NCBI GenBank assembly: GCA_905214875.1
Contig: CAJMNR010000025.1
Location: forward strand, 1-60,749
Direction: 5' to 3'
From: an uncultured bacterium
GTDB taxonomy: Bacteria > Bacillota > Clostridia > Lachnospirales > Lachnospiraceae
Length of the DNA stretch: 60,749 nucleotides
Shown here one piece after another: positions 42,348 through 51,136 of the stretch. Each line of letters opens with the position of its first letter. Within the stretch, counting starts at the first letter, position 1. The notes beneath the pieces were generated by a model, which was not told where the DNA came from, ran no database searches, and saw only the letters and a program-made list of their open reading frames with translations. The position numbers and the translations under genes were made by a program.

Positions 42348-43949
42348 TTGAGTACACTGATTAAGGATGCCACAGTCATAGACGGAACAGGGAAGGAACG
42401 TTTCCTAGCTTCTGTCTACCTTGTGGAGGATAAGATAGAAAGAATCATAAGAAATCAGGAAGAAACAGATAAGTACCTTAAATTGGCGGATAAAGTAATC
42501 GATGCCAAAGGACTTGTGTTAGCACCTGGATTTATCGATACCCACAGCCATAGCGATTTAAAAGTGTTAACCGACCCGCTACTTCTTCCTAAGCTAAAAC
42601 AAGGAATCACAACCGAGGTACTTGGCCAAGATGGTATCTCCATGGCGCCACTTCCCTTGGAATTTATCGGTCCTTGGAAGAAAAACCTTGCAGGACTAGA
42701 TGGAGAAGATGAGACGATTGACTGGACGTATCAAGACTGTGCCACGTATCTTGCAAGAATTAAAGAAGCAAAGCCGGCACTAAATGAAGCGTATTTACTA
42801 CCACATGGAAATGTCCGTATGGAGGCTATGGGCTTAGATGACCGTACGCCGACGAAAGAAGAAATCGAAACGATGTGTGAAATCACAAGACGAGAGATGG
42901 AAGCAGGATGTATCGGCTTATCTTCCGGCTTAATCTATATGCCTTGTGCTTACTCAGCGACCGAGGAAATCATAAGCATGTGTAAGGTGGTAAAAGAGTA
43001 TGACGGCGTATTTGTCGTTCACCAAAGAAGTGAGGCGGATGATATCTTATCTTCCATGGATGAAATCATTCGAATTGGCAAGGAATCTGGCGTACGCATT
43101 CACTTTTCCCATTTTAAAGTCTGTGGTAAACCAAACTGGGACAAGCTTGATGGCATGCTAGCCAAACTAGATGAAGCCAAAGAAGCAGGGATTAGAGTAT
43201 CTTTTGACCAATATCCATATATCGCAGGAAGCACTATGCTTGGAGTAATCCTCCCACCGTGGGTACATGATGGTGGGACTGACTGTCTAGTAGAGCGCTT
43301 ACAAAGCAAAGAACTTCGTGAAAAGATGAAGGAAGACATTGAACATAGAATCGATGGCTGGGATAACTTTATTCAGTTTGCAGGAACCGAAGGAATCTTT
43401 ATTACAAGCGTTGTGACCCAAAAGAATCAGGATGTAGTCGGATTAAGCCTTGATGAGCTAGGAAAGAAGCGTGGAAAGTCTGCATTAGACGCAACTTTTG
43501 ATTTGCTTCTGGAAGAAAAAAATGCAGTAGGCATGGTGGACTTTTATGGAACAGAAGATCATGTAAAACGAATTATGAAACGAAAGGAAATGAATCTTTG
43601 TACAGATGGATTGTTGTCTGGAAAGCCACATCCAAGAGTGTATGGTTCATTTCCAAGAATGCTTGGGAAATACGTAAGAGAAGAAAACGTCATGTCATTA
43701 GAAGAAGCGGTAAGGAAGATGACTGGAAAGGCCGCAGAAAGCTTTTCTATAAAAGACAGAGGGCTTATCAAAGAAGGATACTTTGCCGACATTACAATCT
43801 TTGATCCCAATACAGTCCTTGATCAAGGAACATTTACCGATCCGGAAGCATTTCCAATCGGAATTGAATATGTCTTTGTAAATGGGCAGCTGGAAGTGGA
43901 AAAAGGAAGCGAAACAAGAGTAAGGGCAGGACTTGTCTTAAAACGGTAA
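42348..43949 (+). CDS. D-aminoacylase-like amidohydrolase
   Basis: 533 residues from TTG 42348, which has GGGAGG 7 nt upstream; the frame from ATG 42297 overlaps ygeY and ATG 42342 is too close to the ribosome site. N-acyl-D-amino-acid deacylase family: GFIDTHSHSDLKV near 61-73 with two metal His, QGITTEVLGQDGISMAP, LSSGLIYMPCAYS with a Cys near a zinc-bridging position, VHQRSEADDI, RIHFSHFKVCG, CTDGLLSGKPHPRVYGSFPR near the catalytic Asp. In E. coli-type clusters this slot is held by other genes; here it may hydrolyse an N-carbamoyl or N-formyl intermediate. Substrate is inferred only. Confidence 0.85.
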   Translation: MSTLIKDATVIDGTGKERFLASVYLVEDKIERIIRNQEETDKYLKLADKVIDAKGLVLAPGFIDTHSHSDLKVLTDPLLLPKLKQGITTEVLGQDGISMAPLPLEFIGPWKKNLAGLDGEDETIDWTYQDCATYLARIKEAKPALNEAYLLPHGNVRMEAMGLDDRTPTKEEIETMCEITRREMEAGCIGLSSGLIYMPCAYSATEEIISMCKVVKEYDGVFVVHQRSEADDILSSMDEIIRIGKESGVRIHFSHFKVCGKPNWDKLDGMLAKLDEAKEAGIRVSFDQYPYIAGSTMLGVILPPWVHDGGTDCLVERLQSKELREKMKEDIEHRIDGWDNFIQFAGTEGIFITSVVTQKNQDVVGLSLDELGKKRGKSALDATFDLLLEEKNAVGMVDFYGTEDHVKRIMKRKEMNLCTDGLLSGKPHPRVYGSFPRMLGKYVREENVMSLEEAVRKMTGKAAESFSIKDRGLIKEGYFADITIFDPNTVLDQGTFTDPEAFPIGIEYVFVNGQLEVEKGSETRVRAGLVLKR

Positions 43950-43961
43950 GGAGGGAAGGAT

Positions 43962-46514
43962 ATGTATCGATTTAATATAAATGGAGTTGTAAGACAGACC
44001 GAAAAAGAGATGAGTCTGATTGATTATTTACGAGATGAACTTGATCTTACTTCTGTAAAAAATGGATGTGGAGAAGGTGCCTGTGGTGCATGCACGATTT
44101 TAGTAGATGGAAAAAAAGTACGCGCCTGTCTTCTTACAACAAAGAAAGCGGATGGTAAGAATATCATCACAGTAGAAGGGTTAACAGAAAAAGAAAAGAG
44201 AATATATGAATATGCATTTTCAAAGGTAGGAGCCGTTCAGTGCGGGTTCTGTATTCCTGGCATGGTAATTAGTGCAAAGTCATTATTAGATGTGAATTTA
44301 AGTCCGACAAAAAATGAAATCAAACAAGCAATCAAGGGTAATATCTGCCGTTGTACCGGATATAAAAAGATAGTAGAAGCAATTTTACTTGCTGCAAAAT
44401 GCTTACGTGGAGAAGAAGAACCAGTGGTATTAGAAGCAATTGGAAAGGTCGGAGAAGCTGCCGTTCGTCCAGATGCAAAGGATAAAATTCTTGGAATCGG
44501 CAAGTTTGCAGATGATTACAAAGTTGAGGGGATGGTGTACGGAAGTGCTTTGCGTGCGGCATATCCAAGAGCTTTAGTAAAGGCAATCAACATCGAAAAA
44601 GCGTTACAGCATAAAGACGTTGTAAAAATCGTGTTGGCTGAGGATGTTCCTGGAGAGCGTGTGATTGGCCATCTTACGTTAGATTGGCCAGCATTGATCG
44701 CTGTCGGAGAAGAAACAAGATATTACGGTGATGCAATTGCCTTAGTTGCTGCAAAGACAAAAGAAGCACTACAAGAAATCAAAGACTTGATTGAGGTGGA
44801 ATACGAAGAGAGAACGCCAGTATTTTCACCAGAGGAAGCATTAGCGTTAACGGATTATAACGTGCATGAAGGTGGAAATCTCTATAAAGAAGAGAGAATC
44901 AAACGAGGCGATGTTAAGAAGGCATTAGAGAATTCGGCATATGTTGTAACCAATACATATGAGACGCCGGCACAGGAGCATGGATTCTTAGAACCAGAAG
45001 CCGCTCTTGCAATTCCAGAAGGTGACAAGCTTATTGTGTATACAGGGGGACAGTCCATTTATGATGAGCATCGTGAGATTCAGCGTCTGCTTGGAATTCC
45101 TCACGAGAACCTGACAATTAGAAGTGCCTATGTCGGTGGCGGATTCGGAGGAAAAGAGGATATGAGTGTACAGCATCACGCAGCACTTCTAGCCTACCTT
45201 GCGAAAGTTCCAGTAAAAGTGACTTTGACAAGGGAGGAAAGTTTATTTGTCCATCCAAAACGCCATCCGATGAAAATGGAACTGACAACAGGATGTGACG
45301 AAAAGGGTAGGCTAACAGCAATGCGTCTTCGCTTAATTGCAGATACAGGGGCGTACGCTTCCCTTGGAGGCCCAGTATTACAACGTGCCTGTACCCATGC
45401 AGCAGGTCCTTATAATTATCAAAACATCGATATCATTGGAAGAAGCGTGTATACCAATAATGTACCATCTGGCGCATTTCGTGGATTTGGCGTAACTCAG
45501 ACCATGTTTGCAACAGAGTGTAATATTAACTTGTTAGCGGAAAAAGTGGGGCTTGATCCATATGAAATTCGTTATTTAAATGCGCTTCGTCCTGGAGATG
45601 TCCTTCCAAATGGTCAGATTGCAGATGAGGGAACAGGCATTGTGGAAACGCTAGAAGCAGTGAAAGATGCTTACTATGACAATTATAAAAACGCAGGAAT
45701 TGCATGTGCCATAAAGAATGCCGGCGTTGGTGTAGGCGTTCCGGATACAGGACGTGTAAAACTAAAAATCGTAGATGGCAAGGTAAGCCTTAGAACAAGT
45801 GCTTCCTGCATGGGTCAGGGAATTGCAAGTACAATGCGTGCCATTTGCTGTGAGACAACAGGCGTAAGGGCAGCCAATGTCATTGTTGAAATGCCAGATA
45901 CAGACATTACTCCTGACTCTGGAACGAGTACGGCATCTAGACAGACAGTAATTACTGGAGAGACGACAAGACGAGTTTCTCTTAAACTAAAAAAAGACCT
46001 TGAGAATCATACCCTTTCTGAATTGGAAGGAAAGGAATACTATGAAGAGTTTGTTGGAGTGACTGATCCAATGGGAGCAAAGAAAGAAAATCCAGTAAGT
46101 CATTTGGCATATGGTTATGCGACACAAGTCGTAATCCTTAACGAAGAAGGCAAGGTTGAAAAAGTGGTTGCAGCTCATGATGTTGGTCGCGCAGTAAATC
46201 CTCTCAATGTTGAAGGGCAGATTGAAGGCGGTGTCGTTATGGGGCTTGGTTATGGCTTGACCGAAAACCCTAAGATTGAACACGGAAGACCAACTGCAAA
46301 ATATGGAACATTAGGACTGTTCCGTGCCACTGATGTACCTGAAATTGAGACAATCTTAGTGGAGAAAAACCATGCAGAACTTGCTTATGGTGCAAAGGGA
46401 GTGGGAGAGATACCGTTAATTCCAACCTCGCCAGCAACGCAAGCAGCGTATTATAAACGTGATGGAATCTTTCGAACAAAGCTTCCTTTAGAGCATACGG
46501 CATATTTAAAGTAA
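43962..46514 (+). CDS. fused 2Fe-2S/molybdenum xanthine dehydrogenase (XdhD type)
   Basis: 850 residues joining two subunit types. Residues 1-150 are the 2Fe-2S part: CGEGACGACTILVDG near 36-50, CGFCIPGM near 96, CRCTGY near 132. From about 165 comes the hammerhead domain (ILGIGKFADDYKVEGMVYG) and then the molybdopterin domains: SAYVGGGFGGKEDMSV, SGAFRGFGVTQTMFATE and YGAKGVGEIPLIPTSPATQAA with the catalytic Glu. There is no FAD domain, so an outside flavoprotein, perhaps the FAD subunit at 36109, or a ferredoxin must take the electrons. Same layout as E. coli XdhD. No in-frame TGA that would encode selenocysteine was seen. Confidence 0.93.
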   Translation: MYRFNINGVVRQTEKEMSLIDYLRDELDLTSVKNGCGEGACGACTILVDGKKVRACLLTTKKADGKNIITVEGLTEKEKRIYEYAFSKVGAVQCGFCIPGMVISAKSLLDVNLSPTKNEIKQAIKGNICRCTGYKKIVEAILLAAKCLRGEEEPVVLEAIGKVGEAAVRPDAKDKILGIGKFADDYKVEGMVYGSALRAAYPRALVKAINIEKALQHKDVVKIVLAEDVPGERVIGHLTLDWPALIAVGEETRYYGDAIALVAAKTKEALQEIKDLIEVEYEERTPVFSPEEALALTDYNVHEGGNLYKEERIKRGDVKKALENSAYVVTNTYETPAQEHGFLEPEAALAIPEGDKLIVYTGGQSIYDEHREIQRLLGIPHENLTIRSAYVGGGFGGKEDMSVQHHAALLAYLAKVPVKVTLTREESLFVHPKRHPMKMELTTGCDEKGRLTAMRLRLIADTGAYASLGGPVLQRACTHAAGPYNYQNIDIIGRSVYTNNVPSGAFRGFGVTQTMFATECNINLLAEKVGLDPYEIRYLNALRPGDVLPNGQIADEGTGIVETLEAVKDAYYDNYKNAGIACAIKNAGVGVGVPDTGRVKLKIVDGKVSLRTSASCMGQGIASTMRAICCETTGVRAANVIVEMPDTDITPDSGTSTASRQTVITGETTRRVSLKLKKDLENHTLSELEGKEYYEEFVGVTDPMGAKKENPVSHLAYGYATQVVILNEEGKVEKVVAAHDVGRAVNPLNVEGQIEGGVVMGLGYGLTENPKIEHGRPTAKYGTLGLFRATDVPEIETILVEKNHAELAYGAKGVGEIPLIPTSPATQAAYYKRDGIFRTKLPLEHTAYLK

Positions 46515-46527
46515 GAGAGGCGGTCGT

Positions 46528-47139
46528 ATGAATGTAGGAGCAGTAATTATAGCAGCAGGAATGTCTTCGAGAATGAAGGCATTTAAGCCGCTTCTTTCTA
46601 TCGGAGAAAAGTCCATGGTTTCTCATGTAATTGAGACATTTAAAGAAGCAGGCATTACGACCATCGTTGTCGTAACAGGAAACCATTCAGAGGAACTAAA
46701 CAAAGAATTGGAAAGACATCATGTAATCAGCTTGTATAATGAAAAATACGAGAATGGCGAAATGTTTGATTCTGCCAAAGTAGGACTTGAGTATCTTGCA
46801 CATACATGTGAGAGAATTCTTTTTACACCAGTCGATGTTCCGCTCTTTCTTCCAAGTACAGTAAAGACACTGCTTAAAATCAAAGCAGAGGTCACAAAGC
46901 CTGTGTATCATGGAAGAGGCGGACATCCACTTATGCTAAGTAAGAATGTGGCAAACAAGATGCTTCTTTATAACGGAGACGGCGGAATGAAAGGTGCCCT
47001 TGCTTCGATAGGTGCCGTGATTAGGAGAGTAGAGGTAGAGGATGAAGCAATCCTAATGGATACGGATACAAAAGAAGAGTTTGAAAAGATGTTGATTTAT
47101 TATAAAAACAGGAACGACCATTTCGGTGGAGTACAGTAA
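46528..47139 (+). CDS. MocA-type molybdenum cofactor nucleotidyltransferase
   Basis: 203-residue nucleotidyltransferase. VGAVIIAAGMSSRMKAFKPLL at the N-terminus is the nucleotide-binding loop, FTPVDVPLFLPSTV the metal/sugar site, and HGRGGHPLMLSKN a family mark. MocA adds CMP to molybdopterin for hydroxylases of the xanthine dehydrogenase class, so these enzymes probably use the cytosine dinucleotide cofactor. It is the last gene of the operon; its stop codon lies inside the terminator hairpin. Confidence 0.88.
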   Translation: MNVGAVIIAAGMSSRMKAFKPLLSIGEKSMVSHVIETFKEAGITTIVVVTGNHSEELNKELERHHVISLYNEKYENGEMFDSAKVGLEYLAHTCERILFTPVDVPLFLPSTVKTLLKIKAEVTKPVYHGRGGHPLMLSKNVANKMLLYNGDGGMKGALASIGAVIRRVEVEDEAILMDTDTKEEFEKMLIYYKNRNDHFGGVQ

Positions 47140-47167
47140 TTGTACCACCACCGAAATGGTCGTTTTT
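47114..47167 (+). terminator. long terminator at the end of the hydantoinase-xdh-mocA operon
   Basis: ACGACCATTTCGGTGG (47114 on) pairs with CCACCGAAATGGTCGT, extended by GTACA/TGTAC around a short loop; then TTTTT. The left arm is inside mocA coding sequence. Confidence 0.9.
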
Positions 47168-47254
47168 GTTAATTATAAATTCTTAACCTAAAAAAAGTAG
47201 TACATGCATATATTTCTTACATATATACAAATTTCTTATGTAGGAGGAAAATAT

Positions 47255-48445
47255 ATGAGGAAAAAGTTTGTAAGCATACTTATGTCAACCGTGCTTTGCT
47301 TAACACTATTAGCCGGCTGTGGAGATTCCGAGGCAGATACGAAGGAAGCGGAAAACAAAGTTGACGCATCAAAAATAAAAATCGGAGCGATTTACGTTGG
47401 AGATGAGAATGAAGGATATACAGCGGCTCATATGGAAGGCATTAAGGAAATGGCGAAAGAGTATGGCTTATCAGACGACCAAATCATAGAAAAGACATGT
47501 ATCAAAGAAGATGAGTCCTGTTATGATGCAGCAATCGATTTGGCAGACCAAGGATGCAACATTATTTTTGCAAATAGTTTTGGTCATGAGGATTACATAT
47601 TACGTGCAGCAGCAGAGTATAAAGATGTTACCTTCTGCCATGCTACCGGTTATCAGGCAGCAAGCAGCGGCCTAGAAAACATGCATAATTATTTTGACAG
47701 CATTTATGAAGCAAGATATGTTTCCGGAGTTGTGGCTGGCTTAAAGCTAAAAGAGATGATCGATAACGGAAAGATTACGAAGGAACAGGCAAAGATCGGC
47801 TATGTAGGAGCATTTCCTTATGCAGAAGTAATTTCTGGATATACGGCATTTTATCTTGGCGTCAAAAGCATCGTAAGTGATGTGACGATGGAAGTGCAGT
47901 ATACAAACAGTTGGGCAGATTCTACGTTGGAAGGCGAGACAGCATCGGCATTAATAGCAGATGGATGTGTCTTAATCAGCCAGCATGCAGATACGACAGG
48001 TGCTCCGGCAGTCTGCGAAGCAAAAGGAATTCCTGTTGTCGGCTATAATGTGGATATGTCAAGTGTAGCACCTAATACGACACTGACATCCCCAACGAAT
48101 AACTGGGGTGTGTATTATAAGTATGCCGTTGGATGCTTGTTAGATGGAACGAAGATTGACACGGACTGGTGTAAAGGATATGCAGATGATGCAGTCGGTA
48201 CGACAGTGCTTGGAAAAGCCTGCGCAAGCGGAACGAAGGAAGAAGTGAAGAAGGTCGTAGCAGCACTTAAAGACGGCAGCCTTCATGTATTTGACACTTC
48301 CAAATTTACTGTGGAGAACAAACAGGTAACGACTTGGAAGAACAAAGCAGGGATTGAATATATAAAAGATGGCTATTTCCATGAATCCGAAGGAATAAGC
48401 GCACCTGCATTTGAATTAAAAATTGATGGAATCGAATCAAAATGA
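47255..48445 (+). CDS. BMP-family nucleoside-binding lipoprotein, copy 2
   Basis: 396 residues from ATG 47255 (TAGGAGG upstream; the longer frame from 47204 is not supported). Lipoprotein signal ends LLAGC with Cys22. The binding domain follows copy 1 almost block for block (IYVGDENEGYTAAHMEG, CYDAA, FGHEDYILRAA, HNYFDSIYEARYVSGVVAG, QHADTTGAP), by eye about three quarters identical. Differences cluster in linkers and a few cleft-side loops (FANSFGHE versus FGTSFGHE), so ligand range may differ. It heads its own four-gene operon after the long terminator, with no TTTGAT-type operator seen. Confidence 0.9.
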   Translation: MRKKFVSILMSTVLCLTLLAGCGDSEADTKEAENKVDASKIKIGAIYVGDENEGYTAAHMEGIKEMAKEYGLSDDQIIEKTCIKEDESCYDAAIDLADQGCNIIFANSFGHEDYILRAAAEYKDVTFCHATGYQAASSGLENMHNYFDSIYEARYVSGVVAGLKLKEMIDNGKITKEQAKIGYVGAFPYAEVISGYTAFYLGVKSIVSDVTMEVQYTNSWADSTLEGETASALIADGCVLISQHADTTGAPAVCEAKGIPVVGYNVDMSSVAPNTTLTSPTNNWGVYYKYAVGCLLDGTKIDTDWCKGYADDAVGTTVLGKACASGTKEEVKKVVAALKDGSLHVFDTSKFTVENKQVTTWKNKAGIEYIKDGYFHESEGISAPAFELKIDGIESK

Positions 48446-48453
48446 CAAAAGAC

Positions 48454-48489
48454 GCGCAATCGCTAATTTAGTGGTTGCGCAGTTTTTTT
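48454..48489 (+). terminator. terminator-like hairpin between receptor and ATPase, copy 2
   Basis: GCGCAATCGCTAA pairs with TTAGTGGTTGCGC (two G-U) and is followed by AG and T7. Probably a leaky terminator that keeps the receptor in excess over the membrane parts. Confidence 0.75.
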
Positions 48490-48526
48490 CTGGCTGGCAG
48501 CATTTAGCTAAAAAAGGAGGAATGCT

Positions 48527-50062
48527 ATGGAGGAGACATATGCAATCGAGCTAAAAAATGTGACGAAACGGTTTGCTGATGTAACAGCCAATGATAATGT
48601 GAATTTAAGTGTAAGAAAGGGAGAGATTCTTTCTGTACTTGGAGAGAACGGCAGCGGCAAGACAACACTCATGAATATGATTGCAGGTATTTATTATCCC
48701 GACAGCGGAACGATTTGGGTAGAGGGAAAAGAGGTTTCGATTCGCTCGCCAAAGGATGCATACCATCTTGGGATTGGCATGATTCATCAGCATTTTAAGC
48801 TGATTCCCATATTTACGGCAGCAGAAAATATTATCCTCGGCCTTCCAGGGAAGAATCGCCTTAACTTAAAAGAGGTCGAACAGGAAATAAAGTTCCTTGC
48901 CGATCAATATGGTTTTATCATAGATCCCTCGAAGAAAATATATGATATGTCTATTTCAGAAAAGCAGACCGTGGAAATCATAAAGGTGCTCTATCGAGGA
49001 GCCAATCTTTTAATCTTAGATGAGCCGACCGCAGTGTTAACACCACAGGAGACAAATGCTTTATTTGGCGTGCTTCGCAATATGAAAGAGGCCGGAAAAT
49101 CCATTATCATCATTACTCACAAACTTCAAGAAGTGTTAGAGATATCCGATCGAGTGTCAGTGCTTCGAAAAGGAAAATATGTGGGAACCGTGGAAACAGG
49201 ACAGGCAACCATAAAGTCATTAGCGGAAATGATGGTAGGTGAAAAAGTAGAATTTAATATTAAGCGAGATGAGCCGAAAGAGCCTGAAAAACGGCTGGAG
49301 TTAAGAGGGGTAAGCTGCAGGAATAAGGAAGGATGTTACTTGCTAGAGAACATTTCATTTACCGCATATGCTGGAGAAATATTAGGGATTGCAGGAATCT
49401 CCGGCTCTGGCCAAAAGGAACTTTTAGAATGCATTGCAGGGCTTAAGGAGATGGAACACGGAGAAATCTTTTTTTTCAGTGAACAAGGAGAGATTAAGAA
49501 AATCTCTGATATGAATCCGGAGGAGATTAAAAGTCTTGGAATCACGTTGTCGTTTGTGCCAGAGGACCGTCTCGGCATGGGGCTTGTGGCATCTATGGAT
49601 TTAACCGATAACATGATGATACGAAGCTATAAAGAAGGAGGACATATATTTGCAAATCGCAAGAAGCCAAAGAAGCTAGCCGAGCAGGTAGTAGATGAGT
49701 TAGAAGTAGTAACACCGGGAATCGATATGCCAGTCAGCATGCTTTCAGGAGGAAATGTGCAAAAGCTTTTGGTTGGAAGGGAGATTGCTCTAGAACCATC
49801 GGTATTGATGGCGGCCTATCCGGTCCGTGGCTTGGATATCCACTCATCCTATACCATTTATAACTTGCTAAATAGTCAGAAGATAGCAGGAGTTTGTGTC
49901 CTTTGCGTAGGTGAGGATTTGGATGTGCTGTTAGAATTATGTGACCGAATTCTCGTGTTAAGCCATAATAAAGTAGCTGACATCGTAGATGCAAGGACTG
50001 CCACAAAGGAACAGCTAGGAATATTGATGACTGGAGGAAAGAAGGAGGAAATGAGTTCATGA
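48527..50062 (+). CDS. nucleoside ABC transporter ATPase (two cassettes), copy 2
   Basis: 511 residues, same architecture as copy 1. First cassette: LGENGSGKTTLMNM, MSISEKQTVEIIKVL, LLILDEPTAVLTPQE. Second: degenerate ISGSGQKELLE and intact MLSGGNVQKLLVGREIA. The ATG has AAAGGAGG upstream. The two ATPases are long-diverged paralogues and not a recent duplication: codons differ throughout although the protein is largely conserved. Its TGA overlaps the next ATG. Confidence 0.92.
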   Translation: MEETYAIELKNVTKRFADVTANDNVNLSVRKGEILSVLGENGSGKTTLMNMIAGIYYPDSGTIWVEGKEVSIRSPKDAYHLGIGMIHQHFKLIPIFTAAENIILGLPGKNRLNLKEVEQEIKFLADQYGFIIDPSKKIYDMSISEKQTVEIIKVLYRGANLLILDEPTAVLTPQETNALFGVLRNMKEAGKSIIIITHKLQEVLEISDRVSVLRKGKYVGTVETGQATIKSLAEMMVGEKVEFNIKRDEPKEPEKRLELRGVSCRNKEGCYLLENISFTAYAGEILGIAGISGSGQKELLECIAGLKEMEHGEIFFFSEQGEIKKISDMNPEEIKSLGITLSFVPEDRLGMGLVASMDLTDNMMIRSYKEGGHIFANRKKPKKLAEQVVDELEVVTPGIDMPVSMLSGGNVQKLLVGREIALEPSVLMAAYPVRGLDIHSSYTIYNLLNSQKIAGVCVLCVGEDLDVLLELCDRILVLSHNKVADIVDARTATKEQLGILMTGGKKEEMSS

Positions 50063-51132
50063 CGATCCACTTGAGTAAACGAGGCGGTTTTTCTACGAAA
50101 CGTTCGCTTACAATTCGGCTGATAGCAGTGCTTCTCTCGCTTGTTGTCTGTGCAGTGGTGATCATTTTGATAACAGGACAAAATCCCATCGAAGTCTATG
50201 AAGGTATTGTAAATGGCGCAATAGGGACAAGGAGAAGAATGCTCGTAACCGTGCGTGAAACCATGATTTTACTTTTGATTGCAGTCGGACTTACACCAGC
50301 ATTTAAGATGCGCTTTTGGAACATTGGTGCAGAGGGTCAGGTACTTGCCGGGGGACTCATAACTGCGGCACTTATGATTTACTGTGGAGATGTCATGCCA
50401 AACTGGTTGTTGCTTATTATAATTGTGATTGCAAGTGCGGTGGCTGGCATGGTGTGGAGCTTTTTTCCTGCTATATTCAAGGCTTACTATAATACTAATG
50501 AGACGTTATTTACGCTGATGCTTAACTATGTGGCAATGCAGATAGTCACGTTCTTTATCGTGTTTTGGGAAAAACCAAAAGGCTCCAATACTGTAGGCAT
50601 AATAAATGGTGCATCAAGAAAAGGATGGTTTCCAGAGCTGTTTGGCAATCCGCAGGCACTTAATGTTCTGCTTGTTCTTGTACTTACCATCGGCATGTAC
50701 ATATATATGAAATACAGCAAGCAAGGCTATGAACTGTCCGTAGTAGGAGAAAGCGAGAATACAGCAAAATATGCCTGTATCAATGTCAAAAAGGTAATGA
50801 TTAGAACGGTATTACTTTCAGGTGCTATTTGTGGAATTGCAGGAGCAGTCATCGTAAGTGGATCAAGTCATACGATTTCTACAAGCACGGCAGGAGGTCG
50901 CGGATTTACGGCAATCATCGTTACTTGGATGGCAAAGTTTAATCCATTTGTCATGATTGTAGTATCCGCATTCCTAGTATTTATGCAGCAAGGATCAGTG
51001 CAGATTGCAAGCCAGTATGGATTGAATCAGAATGCCTCGGATATCATCACGGGAATCCTTTTGTTTTTCCTAATTGGATCCGAATTCTTTGTGAGTTACA
51101 AAGTTGAGGTTAGAAGAAAGAAAAGGAGGTAG
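50059..51132 (+). CDS. nucleoside ABC transporter permease 1, copy 2
   Basis: 357 residues, BPD_transp_2 family, counterpart of 26085. RLIAVLLSLVVCAVVI, TPAFKMRFWNIGAEGQVLAG, YYNTNETLFTLMLNYVAMQ, VVGESENTAKYACINVKKV and the C-terminal GILLFFLIGSEFFVSYKVE. It is shorter at the N-terminus than copy 1 by about a dozen residues. It has a 4-nt overlap (ATGA) with the ATPase gene. Confidence 0.92.
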   Translation: MTIHLSKRGGFSTKRSLTIRLIAVLLSLVVCAVVIILITGQNPIEVYEGIVNGAIGTRRRMLVTVRETMILLLIAVGLTPAFKMRFWNIGAEGQVLAGGLITAALMIYCGDVMPNWLLLIIIVIASAVAGMVWSFFPAIFKAYYNTNETLFTLMLNYVAMQIVTFFIVFWEKPKGSNTVGIINGASRKGWFPELFGNPQALNVLLVLVLTIGMYIYMKYSKQGYELSVVGESENTAKYACINVKKVMIRTVLLSGAICGIAGAVIVSGSSHTISTSTAGGRGFTAIIVTWMAKFNPFVMIVVSAFLVFMQQGSVQIASQYGLNQNASDIITGILLFFLIGSEFFVSYKVEVRRKKRR

Positions 51133-51136
51133 CCCT

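Noticed and set aside
43962..46514. Selenocysteine in the fused xanthine dehydrogenase
   Set aside because: No in-frame TGA inside any of the molybdenum hydroxylase genes; selenium dependence through a labile ligand cannot be judged from sequence.
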